NCBI GenBank assembly: GCA_963814645.1
Contig: CAWFDX010000009.1
Coordinates: 744,001-808,000 of the forward strand
Source: RYN-230 sp963814645
GTDB taxonomy: Bacteria > Actinomycetota > Actinomycetes > Streptosporangiales > Streptosporangiaceae
DNA: 64,000 nt
Reading direction: 5' to 3'
The notes beneath the pieces are model-generated. The model had not been told where the DNA came from, ran no database searches, and worked only from the letters and a program-made list of their open reading frames with translations. Both the position numbers and the translations under genes were made by a program. The first letter of the stretch is position 1; each line of letters begins with the position of its first letter. This document shows, in pieces, positions 15,743-24,888 of this stretch.

Positions 15743-16942
15743 GTGACCACATCGGCAGCAGACCTGCATGCGCTGGCCGAGGCGCACAGCGCGCACAACT
15801 ACCACCCGCTGCCCGTCGTCATCGCCGAGGGCGAGGGCGCCTGGGTGACCGACACCGAAGGCCGCCGCTATCTGGACATGCTGGCGGCCTACTCGGCGCT
15901 GAACTTCGGCCATCGCCATCCCGCGCTGGTCGCCGCCGCCCAGCGGCAGCTGGACCGGGTCACCCTGGTCAGCCGGGCGTTCGAGCATGACCAGTTCGGC
16001 CCGTTCTGCGCCGAGCTGGCCGAGCTGGCGGGCATGGAGATGGTGCTGCCGATGAACACCGGCGCGGAAGCGGTGGAAACGGCGATCAAGACCGCCCGCA
16101 AGTGGGGCTACGAGGTCAAGGGGGTCCCCCCGGACCAGGCCGTCATCGTGGCTTTCGAAGGCAACTTCCACGGCCGGACCACCACGATCGTCAGCTTCTC
16201 CACCGATCCCGACGCCCGGGCCTCGTTCGGCCCGTACACGCCCGGGTTCCGGGTGGTGCCGTACGGGGACGCGGCCGCGCTGGCCGAGGTCATGGACGAG
16301 GTCGTGGTCGGGGTGCTGGTCGAGCCGATCCAGGGCGAGGCGGGTGTGGTCGTGCCGCCGCCAGGCTTCCTGGCCGCGGTGCGCGAGCTGTGCACCGCCC
16401 ACGGCGCCCTGATGATCGCCGACGAGATCCAGTCCGGGCTGGGCCGGGCCGGCACCACGTTCGCCTGCGAGGCCGAGCAGGTGGTCCCGGACATGTACCT
16501 GCTGGGCAAGGCGCTCGGCGGCGGCCTCGTGCCGGTCTCCGCGGTGGTGTCGTCCCGGGACGTCCTCGGCGTGTTCCAGCCCGGACAGCACGGGTCCACG
16601 TTCGGCGGCAACCCGCTGGCCTGCGCGGTCGGCCGCGAGGTCATCGCCATGCTGGCCACGGGCGAGTACCAGGACCGGTCGGCCAAGCTGGGCGCGCACC
16701 TGCTCGACCGGCTGGCCACGCTGCCGGCCAACGTGGTCCGCGAAGTCCGCGGCCGCGGCCTGTGGGCCGGCCTGGAGTTCACCAGCCTGTCCGGCCGCGC
16801 CGCCTGCGAACGGCTGGCGGCCCGTGGGGTGCTGGCCAAGGACACCCACGGCACCGCGATCCGGCTCGCGCCGCCGCTGGTAATCAGCGAGCCTGACCTG
16901 GACTGGGGCATCGACCAGCTCGAACTGGCCATCCGGGACTGA
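15743..16942 (+). CDS. rocD: Ornithine aminotransferase
   Basis: Class III PLP aminotransferase converting ornithine and 2-oxoglutarate to glutamate-semialdehyde and glutamate. Motifs: HNYHPLPVVIAEGEGAWVTD, AYSALNFGHRHP, MNTGAEAVETAIKTARKWGY, EPIQGEAGVVVPP, IADEIQSGLGR (Asp binding the PLP ring) and LGKALGGGLVPVSA (PLP lysine). GTG 15743 is preferred (SD GAGGGGA, 399 residues, N-terminus aligns with Bacillus RocD). ATG 15707, overlapping the previous stop as ATGA, would add 12 residues. Forms an arginine/ornithine catabolic operon with the preceding gene. Confidence 0.92.
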   Translation: MTTSAADLHALAEAHSAHNYHPLPVVIAEGEGAWVTDTEGRRYLDMLAAYSALNFGHRHPALVAAAQRQLDRVTLVSRAFEHDQFGPFCAELAELAGMEMVLPMNTGAEAVETAIKTARKWGYEVKGVPPDQAVIVAFEGNFHGRTTTIVSFSTDPDARASFGPYTPGFRVVPYGDAAALAEVMDEVVVGVLVEPIQGEAGVVVPPPGFLAAVRELCTAHGALMIADEIQSGLGRAGTTFACEAEQVVPDMYLLGKALGGGLVPVSAVVSSRDVLGVFQPGQHGSTFGGNPLACAVGREVIAMLATGEYQDRSAKLGAHLLDRLATLPANVVREVRGRGLWAGLEFTSLSGRAACERLAARGVLAKDTHGTAIRLAPPLVISEPDLDWGIDQLELAIRD

Positions 16943-16951
16943 CCGGCGGCG

Positions 16952-17449
16952 TCAGCCGTCGCTGAGGGTGCGGTACCGGCCGCTGTAGTGGATCAGCGGC
17001 AGGCCGTCCGGCTTCGGCTCGGCCACCCCGATCACCTCGCCGACCACGATGCTGTGGTCGCCGCCGTCATGCACCGCGGTGGTCCGGCACTCCAGCGCGC
17101 CCAGCGCGTCGGCCAGCACCGGCGCGCCGGTGACCGGGCCGGGGAAATGCCCGATCCCGGTCAGCTGGCCGTCCAGCGGGCGGCCCCGGGTGGCCAGCCA
17201 GCGGGCGGTCTTCTCGGCCTGCTCGTCCAGCACGGACACCGCCCAGGTCCCGGTGCGCAGCACCGTGTCGTGGAAGCGCGCGATCTTCTCCGCGCAGAAC
17301 AGCACCCGCTGCGGCTGCAGCGACACCGAGCAGAACGCGGTCACGGTCATCGCGTGGTCGGCCCCGTCCAGCGTGGTCGTGACGACCATGATGCCGCTGG
17401 CGAACTGCCCGGCCACCCGGCGGAAATCGGCGTTTTCGACCGGCGTCAT
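16952..17449 (-). CDS. Flavin reductase (FMN-binding split-barrel) family protein
   Basis: 165 residues from ATG 17449 (MTPVENADFRRVAGQF). FRRVAGQFASGIMVVTTTLDG, MTVTAFCSVSLQP, VLFCAEKIARFHDTV and the C-terminal HYSGRYRTL are typical of NAD(P)H:flavin oxidoreductases that feed two-component monooxygenases. The ATG overlaps the stop of the upstream membrane-protein gene by 4 nt, so it is the third gene of an mshB operon. No oxygenase partner is nearby. Confidence 0.88.
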   Translation of the reverse strand: MTPVENADFRRVAGQFASGIMVVTTTLDGADHAMTVTAFCSVSLQPQRVLFCAEKIARFHDTVLRTGTWAVSVLDEQAEKTARWLATRGRPLDGQLTGIGHFPGPVTGAPVLADALGALECRTTAVHDGGDHSIVVGEVIGVAEPKPDGLPLIHYSGRYRTLSDG

Positions 17450-17880
17450 GAGCGGCGCATCCGGGCCCGGCTCCGGCTGACGAACGCGAACACCACCCCG
17501 GCCGCGGCGCACACCGACCCGCCGTACAGGTACCACGCGCCCGCGGCGGTGTTGGTCACGATCACGCTGCCGCCCGCCGTGGGCAGCGTGAACACCACCG
17601 AGACCAGCAGCCAGCCGGCCGCCGGGACCAGCGCGCCCGCCGCGGAGCCCATGCCCGCTGCGCCCAGCACGCAGGTCACCAGGATCAGCACGGCCAGGAC
17701 GAGGGCGGCCACCGGGATGGGCCCGGCGCTGTGGCTGAACTGGAAACAGCCGATCAGCCCCTGCGCCGCGCCGAACAGGAACAGCAGTGCATACGCCCCG
17801 CCCGTCACGAAGGCCTGGCTGTCCCGCTGCGGGCGCGGCGGCGGCAAGCTGTCCACGGAGTGCAGGTTATACGTACGCAT
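17446..17880 (-). CDS. Four-helix membrane protein (DUF6113-like) downstream of mshB
   Basis: 144 residues from ATG 17880 (MRTYNLHSVDSL). Four predicted hydrophobic segments: AFVTGGAYALLFLFGAAQGL, PIPVAALVLAVLILVTCVLG, GALVPAAGWLLVSVVFTLP and AWYLYGGSVCAAAGVVFAF. Small membrane proteins of this kind regularly follow mshB in Streptomyces; function unknown. The start overlaps the end of mshB by 14 nt and the stop overlaps the flavin reductase gene by 4 nt. The longer open frame upstream is the mshB shadow. Confidence 0.75.
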   Translation of the reverse strand: MRTYNLHSVDSLPPPRPQRDSQAFVTGGAYALLFLFGAAQGLIGCFQFSHSAGPIPVAALVLAVLILVTCVLGAAGMGSAAGALVPAAGWLLVSVVFTLPTAGGSVIVTNTAAGAWYLYGGSVCAAAGVVFAFVSRSRARMRRS

Positions 17881-18784
17881 CCGGCAGCCCGGCGAGCAGA
17901 TCGGCCTCCCGCCCGGCGGGGCCGGGTGGGCCGGGTGGCCCGGCCAGCAGCGTGTAGTACTCCCGGCCCAGGATGCGCTGGCCAACGCCGTTGGACAGGG
18001 CGAAGAACGGCTCGTGCACCGCGATCTGGGTGGCGTGCGCGCGCATGGCCGCGACCTTGGCGGCCAGATAGGCGGTGCCATCTATCTCGGTCGTCACCTG
18101 GTCATCCGGGACGCCGAAGGGCAGTTCGTCGAGGGCGGTCACCTCGGTGAAGCCGGGTGGCGGCGCAGGCCCGGCGTCCGGGCCGGCGTCCGGGCCGGCG
18201 AGCCGAATCGCCCGGGCCAGCACCGAGCGGGGTAGCGCCGTGGCGTACAGCTTGGCCACCCGGCACGAGCCGGCCGCCAGCTGGAACGCCCGGCAGGCCA
18301 CCCGGTGCGCCTGGATGTGGTCCGGGTGCCCGTAGAAGCCGTTGTCGTCGTAGCTGATCATGACGCTGGGCCGGACCTCGCGGATGACCGCGACCAGTTC
18401 GCCGGCGGCCTCGTCCAGGTCGGCCTGCCAGAAGCAGCGCGGGTCCGCGTTGCTGGGCAGGCCCATCATCCCGGAATCGCGCCACCGGCCCGGGCCGCCC
18501 AGAAAGCGATGCTCGGTCACCCCGAGCGCGGCGCAGGCCGCGGCCAGTTCGCCGATCCGGTACTGGCCCAGTTGGTCCGCCTGGTCCGCGGCCAGGTAGC
18601 CCAGCTCGGCCGGGATGACCTCGCCCAGCTCGCCCAGCGTGCAGGTGACCAGCGTGACCGGGACGCCGTGGGCCGCGTACCGGGCCATGGTGGCACCGGT
18701 GTGGATCGATTCGTCATCCGGATGGGCATGCACCAGCAGCAGGCCGCCTCCCGGCGCGCCTGTCCCCCGCCCCGCTTGCACCAT
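17867..18784 (-). CDS. mshB: N-acetyl-GlcN-inositol deacetylase of mycothiol biosynthesis
   Basis: Zinc deacetylase (PIG-L/LmbE fold) that removes acetate from GlcNAc-Ins, the second step of mycothiol synthesis. The zinc/catalytic motif HAHPDDE is at residues 19-25 and the second motif DNGFYGHPDHIQAHR near 150. GLPSNADPRCFWQADLDEAA is typical of MshB rather than Mca. At 305 residues it has family length. A short DAGPDAG repeat and a Gly/Pro stretch (GPPGPPGPAG) are insertions. First gene of a three-gene overlapping operon, divergent from the S9 peptidase at 18828. Confidence 0.92.
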   Translation of the reverse strand: MVQAGRGTGAPGGGLLLVHAHPDDESIHTGATMARYAAHGVPVTLVTCTLGELGEVIPAELGYLAADQADQLGQYRIGELAAACAALGVTEHRFLGGPGRWRDSGMMGLPSNADPRCFWQADLDEAAGELVAVIREVRPSVMISYDDNGFYGHPDHIQAHRVACRAFQLAAGSCRVAKLYATALPRSVLARAIRLAGPDAGPDAGPAPPPGFTEVTALDELPFGVPDDQVTTEIDGTAYLAAKVAAMRAHATQIAVHEPFFALSNGVGQRILGREYYTLLAGPPGPPGPAGREADLLAGLPDAYV

Positions 18785-18827
18785 GCTGGGCAGCCTAACC
18801 GGGCGTCAGGACTGGCAAGATCGGGGT

Positions 18828-20996
18828 ATGACCGAGAGCTTCCCGCGGCAGCAGGCCAGGACCCGGCGGTTCACGCTGGGCGTGCCCCGCTCGTTCCGGG
18901 TTTCGCCGGACGGCAGCCGGGTCGCGTTCCTGCGCACCAAGACCGGCACCGACCCGCTGACCTGCCTGTGGCAACTGCACCTGGCTACCGGGCAGGAGGA
19001 ACTGGTCGCCGACCCGGCCGCACTGGACGCGGCCGAGGGCGATCTGCCGGCGGCAGAGAAGGCCCGGCGGGAACGGGCCCGCGAGCAGGCCGGCGGGATC
19101 GTCAGCTACGCCACCAACCGCGATCTGCGGCTGGCCGTGTTCACCCTGGGCGGCCGCAGCTACCTGACCGAACTAGCCGACCTGGGCAGCCCAGCCGGGC
19201 CGCCCCAGGAACTCGACGTGCAGCACCCGGCGCACGACGCCCGACCGGACCCGGACGGGCGGCACATCGCGTACGTGTCGGCGGGCGCGCTGCACGTCAT
19301 CGACGTCCGGACCGGCCAGGACCGGGTCCTGGCCGACCCCGGCGGCACGGCTGGCCTGTCCTTCGGGCTGGCCGAGTTCATCGCGGCCGAGGAGATGGGC
19401 CGGCTGCGCGGCTACTGGTGGGCGCCGGACGGCTCGGCCATCCTCACCGCCCGGGTGGACGAGAGCCCGGTGCAGCGCTGGCACATCGCCGACCCGGCCC
19501 ACCCGGACCGCCCGGCCGCCGACATTGGCTACCCGGCGGCCGGCACCGCCAACGCGGACGTGTCGCTGCTCCTCATCAGATTGGACAGCAGTCAGGCCGA
19601 GGTCAGCTGGGACCGCACCGCATTCCCCTACCTGGCTGCGGTGAGCTGGGACTCGGCCGACCCGCTGCTCGTGGTCCAGACCAGGGACCAGCGCCGGATG
19701 CGCCTGCTGCAAGCCGACCCCGCCACCGGTGAGACCACGCTGATCCGCGAGGACACTGACCCGAAGTGGCTGGACATCGTGCCCGGGGTGCCCGCCCGGA
19801 CCAGCGACGGACGGATCGCCTGGACCGCCGACGTCGACGGGGCACGCCGCCTGCTGCTGGGCACCGCGGCCGAGCATCAATCGGGCACCGCCGCCGCGGT
19901 CACTCCGGCCACCTTGCAGGTCCGCGACGTGCTCGGCACCGACGGGAACACCGTGCTGTTCACCGCGTCCGGCAACGACCCAGCCGAGATCGGCCTCTGG
20001 CTCTACCGCGATGAGACTGGCCCGCAGCTTCTCAGCCCGCCTGGCGGCGTGCACGGCGGCACCCGGTCCGGCGGCACTACGGTCCTGGTCAGCCGCACCC
20101 TGGCCGACCCCGGGCCCGCGGTCCAGATCCTCCAGGGCAAACAAGAACCAGCAGCCCGCATCGAGGTCCGCGCCGAGCAGCCCAGCCTGCCGGCCCCGGC
20201 GCCGGACCTGTTCCCGGCCGGCCCGGAGCAGATCCGCTGCGCCCTGCTGCTGCCGTCCTGGCACCGGCCCGGCACGGCCCGGCTGCCGGTGCTGCTCGAC
20301 CCGTACGGCGGGCCGCACGCGCAGCGGGTGCTGGCCGCCCAGAGCGCGTTCCACACCTCGCAGTGGCTGGCCGAGCAGGGCTTCGCGGTCCTGGTGGCGG
20401 ACGGCCGCGGCACCCCGGGCCGCGGCCCGGACTGGGACCGCGCAGTCTGGCACGACCTGGCCGGCCCGGTCCTCGAAGACCAGGTCACCGCGTTGCAAGC
20501 GGCCGCCGAACGGCACAAAGACCTGGACCTCAGCCGGGTCGCCATCCGCGGCTGGTCATTCGGCGGCTACCTGGCCGCGCTGGCCGTGCTGCGCCGCCCG
20601 GACGTGTTCCACGCCGCGGTGGCGGGTGCGCCGGTCACCGACTGGGCACTGTACGACACCCACTACACCGAGCGCTACCTGGGCAACCCCACCCAGGACC
20701 CAGCGCCGTACCAGCATTGCTCGCTGATCAGCGAGGCGGCCAAGCTGAGCCGCCCGCTCATGCTGATCCACGGCCTGGCCGACGACAACGTGGTGGTGGC
20801 GCATACGCTGCGGCTGTCCGGCGCGCTGCTGGCCGCCGGCCGGCCGCACAGCGTGCTGCCGTTGTCCGGCGTGACACATATGACACCGCAGGAAGAGGTG
20901 GCCGAAAACCTGCTTCTGCTCCAGGTGGACTTCCTCTACCAGGCCCTCGGAATGGACCCGGCCCAGGCCAAGGCCCTTGGTGAGCAGGCGATGTAG
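18828..20996 (+). CDS. Prolyl oligopeptidase / dipeptidyl-peptidase IV-like S9 peptidase
   Basis: 722 residues. The N-terminal ~450 residues form the DPP-IV-type beta-propeller (FRVSPDGSRVAFLRTK, EFIAAEEMGRLRGYWWAPDG). The C-terminal alpha/beta hydrolase carries the catalytic Ser in GWSFGGYLAAL (about residue 576), Asp in HGLADDNVVVAHT and His in GVTHMTPQE. The EE motif (FIAAEEMGR) that anchors the peptide N-terminus in DPP-IV is present, so dipeptide release is plausible. No signal peptide, so cytosolic. Start ATG 18828 (MTESFPRQQART); the 43-nt gap to mshB leaves room only for a short leader, and translation may be leaderless. Confidence 0.9.
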   Translation: MTESFPRQQARTRRFTLGVPRSFRVSPDGSRVAFLRTKTGTDPLTCLWQLHLATGQEELVADPAALDAAEGDLPAAEKARRERAREQAGGIVSYATNRDLRLAVFTLGGRSYLTELADLGSPAGPPQELDVQHPAHDARPDPDGRHIAYVSAGALHVIDVRTGQDRVLADPGGTAGLSFGLAEFIAAEEMGRLRGYWWAPDGSAILTARVDESPVQRWHIADPAHPDRPAADIGYPAAGTANADVSLLLIRLDSSQAEVSWDRTAFPYLAAVSWDSADPLLVVQTRDQRRMRLLQADPATGETTLIREDTDPKWLDIVPGVPARTSDGRIAWTADVDGARRLLLGTAAEHQSGTAAAVTPATLQVRDVLGTDGNTVLFTASGNDPAEIGLWLYRDETGPQLLSPPGGVHGGTRSGGTTVLVSRTLADPGPAVQILQGKQEPAARIEVRAEQPSLPAPAPDLFPAGPEQIRCALLLPSWHRPGTARLPVLLDPYGGPHAQRVLAAQSAFHTSQWLAEQGFAVLVADGRGTPGRGPDWDRAVWHDLAGPVLEDQVTALQAAAERHKDLDLSRVAIRGWSFGGYLAALAVLRRPDVFHAAVAGAPVTDWALYDTHYTERYLGNPTQDPAPYQHCSLISEAAKLSRPLMLIHGLADDNVVVAHTLRLSGALLAAGRPHSVLPLSGVTHMTPQEEVAENLLLLQVDFLYQALGMDPAQAKALGEQAM

Positions 20997-21151
20997 CGAG
21001 AGTCACACGGATCGAAACACCCTGACCGGCTTCGTGGTGGTATTCAGTTGACTAAAGTTTCGCTTCGCTTTCCGCGAAAACGGCCGGCGCGGTACTGCGC
21101 CGCCGCGGCGCGAGACGACCTCATTGAGCTTCAAGGGCGGAGACGTCACCG

Positions 21152-21943
21152 ATGACGCAGGTAAGCCAGGCGCCAGCGAGCACCCGGGCGCAGATCAAAG
21201 AAGCCACCCTGCGCAAGGACCCGTGGTGGCGGCAGCCGGCCATCACCGCTGCCGCGCTGACCGTGGTGGTTGTGTACCTGACCTGGGCGTCCCTGGTCAA
21301 CGCGGACTACTTCTGGAAGCCGTACATCTCGCCGCTGTACTCGCCGTGCCTGGCCACCACGTGCGCCAAGGGCGCCGGGTTCGACTGGATCCCGTGGCTG
21401 ACCTGGCTGACCCCGGCCATCATCATCATCGGCGGCCCGATGGGCTTCCGGCTGACCTGCTACTACTACCGGAAGGCCTACTACCGGGCGTTCTGGCGGG
21501 CACCTGCCGCCTGCGCGGTGCGTGAGCCGCACGCCAAGGACACCGGCGAGACCCGGTTTCCGCTGATCCTGCAGAACGTGCACCGCTACTTCTTCTGGAT
21601 CGCGATCGTGTTCAACGTGATCCTGACCGCCGACGCGGTGATCGCGTTCCGCAACCACCAGGGCCAGTGGGGGCACATGGGCCTGGGCACGCTGATCCTC
21701 CTCGTCAACGCGGCCTTGCTCTGGCTGTACTCGCTGTCCTGCCACGCCTGCCGGCACGCGGTCGGCGGGCGGCTCAAGCACTTCTCCAAGCACCCGGCCC
21801 GGTACTGGATGTGGACCCAGGTCTCCAAGCTGAACGTCAAGCATCAGCAGTTCGCCTGGGTATCCCTGTTCTGGGTGCTGTTCACCGATCTCTACATCCG
21901 CCTGGTGGCCAGCGGGGCCATCTCCGACCCGCGGTTCTTCTAG
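21152..21943 (+). CDS. Sdh1-type succinate dehydrogenase membrane subunit
   Basis: 263 residues, about five membrane helices (near 31-48, 84-98, 143-166, 176-196, 233-252). Homologue of the Rv0249c-type membrane subunit of mycobacterial Sdh1, which replaces SdhC/SdhD. A Rieske-type [2Fe-2S] cluster embedded in the membrane subunit was reported for M. smegmatis Sdh1. Candidate ligands here are Cys197, His198, Cys200 and His202 in SLSCHACRH, with Cys66, Cys71 and His144 also conserved-looking. Which of them bind iron is not resolved here. First gene of a three-gene operon; a TTGACT hexamer at 21048 could be its -35 element. Confidence 0.82.
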   Translation: MTQVSQAPASTRAQIKEATLRKDPWWRQPAITAAALTVVVVYLTWASLVNADYFWKPYISPLYSPCLATTCAKGAGFDWIPWLTWLTPAIIIIGGPMGFRLTCYYYRKAYYRAFWRAPAACAVREPHAKDTGETRFPLILQNVHRYFFWIAIVFNVILTADAVIAFRNHQGQWGHMGLGTLILLVNAALLWLYSLSCHACRHAVGGRLKHFSKHPARYWMWTQVSKLNVKHQQFAWVSLFWVLFTDLYIRLVASGAISDPRFF

Positions 21944-21986
21944 GCCGCCAGCAGCAAGCCGAGCGAAGCGAGGCAAGAAGGCCCAC

Positions 21987-23909
21987 ATGAGTGACACTGA
22001 CATCCAACGGCTCTCCTACGACGTGGTAGTGATCGGCGCCGGCGGCTCAGGCCTGCGGGCGGCGATCGAGGCCCGCCAGGCGGGCAAGAAGACCGCGGTG
22101 ATCTCCAAGTCACTGTTCGGCAAGGCGCACACTGTGATGGCCGAGGGCGGCTGCGCCGCGTCGATGGGCAACGCCAACCCGAACGACAACTGGCAGGTGC
22201 ACTACCGCGACACGATGCGCGGCGGCAAGTTCCTGAACAACTGGCGGATGGCCGAACTGCACGCCAAGGAGGCGCCGGACCGGGTCTGGGAACTGGAGGC
22301 GTGGGGCGCGCTGTTCGACCGGACCAAGGACGGCAAGATCAGCCAGCGGAACTTCGGCGGGCACGAGTACCCCCGGCTGGCCCACGTCGGCGACCGTACC
22401 GGCCTGGAGATCATCCGGACCCTGCAGCAGCGGGTGGTGGCCCTGCAGCAGCAGGACGCGATCGAGCTTGGCGACCCCGAGGCGATGCTCAAGGTTTATG
22501 CCGAGACCACGGTCACCCGGCTGCTGCTGGACGGCGGCCAGGTGGCAGGGGCGTTCGGCTATGTACGCGGGAGCGGTGACTTCCTGCTGTTCGAAGCCCC
22601 GGCGGTGGTGCTCGCGACGGGCGGAATCGGCAAGTCCTACAAGGTCACGTCGAACTCGTGGGAGTACACCGGGGACGGGCACGCGCTCGCCCTGCTGGCC
22701 GGGGCCAGCCTGCTGAACATGGAGTTCGTCCAGCTGCACCCGACCGGCATGGTGTGGCCGCCGTCGGTCAAGGGCATCCTGGTCACCGAGTCGGTCCGCG
22801 GCGACGGCGGCGTCCTGCGCAACAGCGAGGGCAAGCGGTTCATGTTCAACTACGTGCCGGACGTGTTCCGCGCGCAGTACGCGGAGACCGAGGAAGAGGC
22901 CGATCGCTGGTACACCGACCCGGATCACAACCGGCGGCCACCTGAGCTGCTGCCCCGGGACGAGGTGGCCCGCTCGATCAACTCCGAGGTCAAGGAAGGC
23001 CGCGGCACCGAGCATGGCGGGGTGTTCCTGGACATCGCCTCGCGCCGCCCGGCCGACTACATCCTGCAGCGGCTGCCGTCCATGTATCACCAGTTCAAGG
23101 AGCTGGCCGACGTGGACATCACCAAGGAGCCGATGGAGATCGGGCCCACCTGCCACTACGTGATGGGCGGGGTCGAGGTGGACCCGGACAGCCAGGCGTC
23201 CAGCGTGGCCGGCCTGTACGCGGCGGGCGAGGTGTCCGGCGGCATGCACGGGTCCAACCGGCTCGGCGGTAACTCCCTGTCCGACCTGCTGGTGTTCGGC
23301 CGCCGGGCCGGGCAGAGCGCGGCGCGGCACGTGGACGACGTCAGCGCGGCCGGGCGGCCCCAGGTCAGCCAGGCCGACGTGGACGCGGCCATGGCCGAGG
23401 CGCTGGCCCCGCTGGAGCGGTCCGGCGGGGAGAACCCGTACGAGGTGCACGCGGCGCTGCAGCAGCTGATGACCGACCAGGTCGGCCTGATTCGCACCGA
23501 GGACGAGCTGAAGAGCGCGCTCACCGAGCTGGAGAAGCTGCGGGCCCGCGCGACTCAGGTCAGCGTGCAGGGCGGCCGGGCCTACAACCCCGGCTGGCAC
23601 CTGGCCCAGGACCTGCGCAACATGCTGCTGGTGTCGGACTGCATCGCCCAGTCGGCGCTGGAGCGGCAGGAGTCACGCGGCGGCCACACCCGCTCGGACT
23701 ACCCGGAGATGTCGCCGGAGTGGCGCAAGGTCAACCTGGTCTGCACGCTGCACGGCGAGACGGCCGGCCTGGCCCGCCAGCCGATGATCCCGATGCGGCC
23801 CGATCTGCTCGGCCTGTTCGAGGTCAGTGAGCTGGAGAAGTACCTAACCGAACCCGAGCTGGCTGGCCTGCAGGCCGGCGCGGCCGCCGCGCCGGAGGAG
23901 ACGCGCTGA
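21987..23909 (+). CDS. sdhA: Succinate dehydrogenase flavoprotein subunit
   Basis: 640 residues. Oxidises succinate to fumarate with covalently bound FAD. VVVIGAGGSGLRAA (residues 13-26) is the dinucleotide motif; FGKAHTVMAEGGCAASMG holds the FAD-linking His48. Substrate-site segments include QLHPTGM and PTCHYVMGGVEVDPDSQ, and HGSNRLGGNSLSDLLVFGR matches the family C-terminal FAD contact. RBS upstream is weak (GAAGGCCCAC). The stop TGA shares one base with the ATG of sdhB, so translation is coupled. Confidence 0.96.
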   Translation: MSDTDIQRLSYDVVVIGAGGSGLRAAIEARQAGKKTAVISKSLFGKAHTVMAEGGCAASMGNANPNDNWQVHYRDTMRGGKFLNNWRMAELHAKEAPDRVWELEAWGALFDRTKDGKISQRNFGGHEYPRLAHVGDRTGLEIIRTLQQRVVALQQQDAIELGDPEAMLKVYAETTVTRLLLDGGQVAGAFGYVRGSGDFLLFEAPAVVLATGGIGKSYKVTSNSWEYTGDGHALALLAGASLLNMEFVQLHPTGMVWPPSVKGILVTESVRGDGGVLRNSEGKRFMFNYVPDVFRAQYAETEEEADRWYTDPDHNRRPPELLPRDEVARSINSEVKEGRGTEHGGVFLDIASRRPADYILQRLPSMYHQFKELADVDITKEPMEIGPTCHYVMGGVEVDPDSQASSVAGLYAAGEVSGGMHGSNRLGGNSLSDLLVFGRRAGQSAARHVDDVSAAGRPQVSQADVDAAMAEALAPLERSGGENPYEVHAALQQLMTDQVGLIRTEDELKSALTELEKLRARATQVSVQGGRAYNPGWHLAQDLRNMLLVSDCIAQSALERQESRGGHTRSDYPEMSPEWRKVNLVCTLHGETAGLARQPMIPMRPDLLGLFEVSELEKYLTEPELAGLQAGAAAAPEETR

Positions 23910-24694
23910 TGAGTTACAAGGCAGCGCTGCGCGTGTGGCGCGGCGACAATGGCCAGGGCAGCCTGGCCGACTACACCGTCGAGGTGAACGACGGCGAGGT
24001 CGTGCTGGACGTGCTGCACCGGCTGCAGGCGACCCAGGCCAACGACCTGGCCATCCGGTGGAACTGCAAGGCCGGCAAGTGCGGCTCGTGCTCGATGGAG
24101 ATCAACGGCCGGCCCCGGCTGGCCTGCATGACCCGGATGTCGGTGTTCGCCGAGGACGAGACGCTCACCGTCACCCCGCTGCGCACCTTCCCAGTGATCC
24201 GCGACCTGGTCACCGACGTGTCGTTCAACTACGAGAAGGCCCGCGAGATCCCGTCCTTCTCCCCGGACCCGGCCATCGGCCTGGGCGAGTTCCGGATGCA
24301 GCAGGTGGACGTGAACCGGTCGCAGGAGTTCCGCAAGTGCATCGAGTGCTACCTGTGCCAGAACACTTGTCACGTGATCCGGGACCACCCGGAGAACGAG
24401 CGCGCGTTCGCCGGCCCACGGTTCCTGATGCGGGTGGCCGAACTGGAGATGCACCCGGCCGACGAGGCGGACCGGCGGGAGATCGCCCAGGACGACTTCG
24501 GCCTCGGCTACTGCAACATCACCAAGTGCTGCACCGAGGTCTGCCCCGAGGGCATCAAGATCACTGACAACGCGCTCATCCCGATGAAGGAGCGGGTGAT
24601 GAGCCGCAAGTACGACCCGCTGGTCTGGCTCGGCAGCAAGATCGCCCGCCGTCCGCGCGAGGACACCCCCGCGATCCCCGGCAAAAAGCAATAA
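23909..24694 (+). CDS. sdhB: Succinate dehydrogenase iron-sulfur subunit
   Basis: 261 residues carrying three Fe-S clusters that pass electrons from FAD to quinone. [2Fe-2S] ligands are Cys53, 58, 61 and 73 (NCKAGKCGSCSME ... RLACM). The two C-terminal clusters use KCIECYLCQNTC and CNITKCCTEVCPEG. Follows sdhA with a 1-base overlap. The 194-nt gap to uppP contains no gene. Confidence 0.95.
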   Translation: MSYKAALRVWRGDNGQGSLADYTVEVNDGEVVLDVLHRLQATQANDLAIRWNCKAGKCGSCSMEINGRPRLACMTRMSVFAEDETLTVTPLRTFPVIRDLVTDVSFNYEKAREIPSFSPDPAIGLGEFRMQQVDVNRSQEFRKCIECYLCQNTCHVIRDHPENERAFAGPRFLMRVAELEMHPADEADRREIAQDDFGLGYCNITKCCTEVCPEGIKITDNALIPMKERVMSRKYDPLVWLGSKIARRPREDTPAIPGKKQ

Positions 24695-24888
24695 GCCCTT
24701 CTTTTATTGAACGCCAGTACCGGCTAACTGCCGCCACGCAGGCGCGCCGCCGCCATGGGGCGCGCTGCTGGGTCCGCCTGCGGGGCGAGCTTTGTTCAGA
24801 TTTGGTTCAGTCGCCGCCGCACGCGGCCCGGCCTTTACATCCGGCCCGTAGCATGTGACCTGCGCACCGGCGGGATCGGAAGGCTGCC

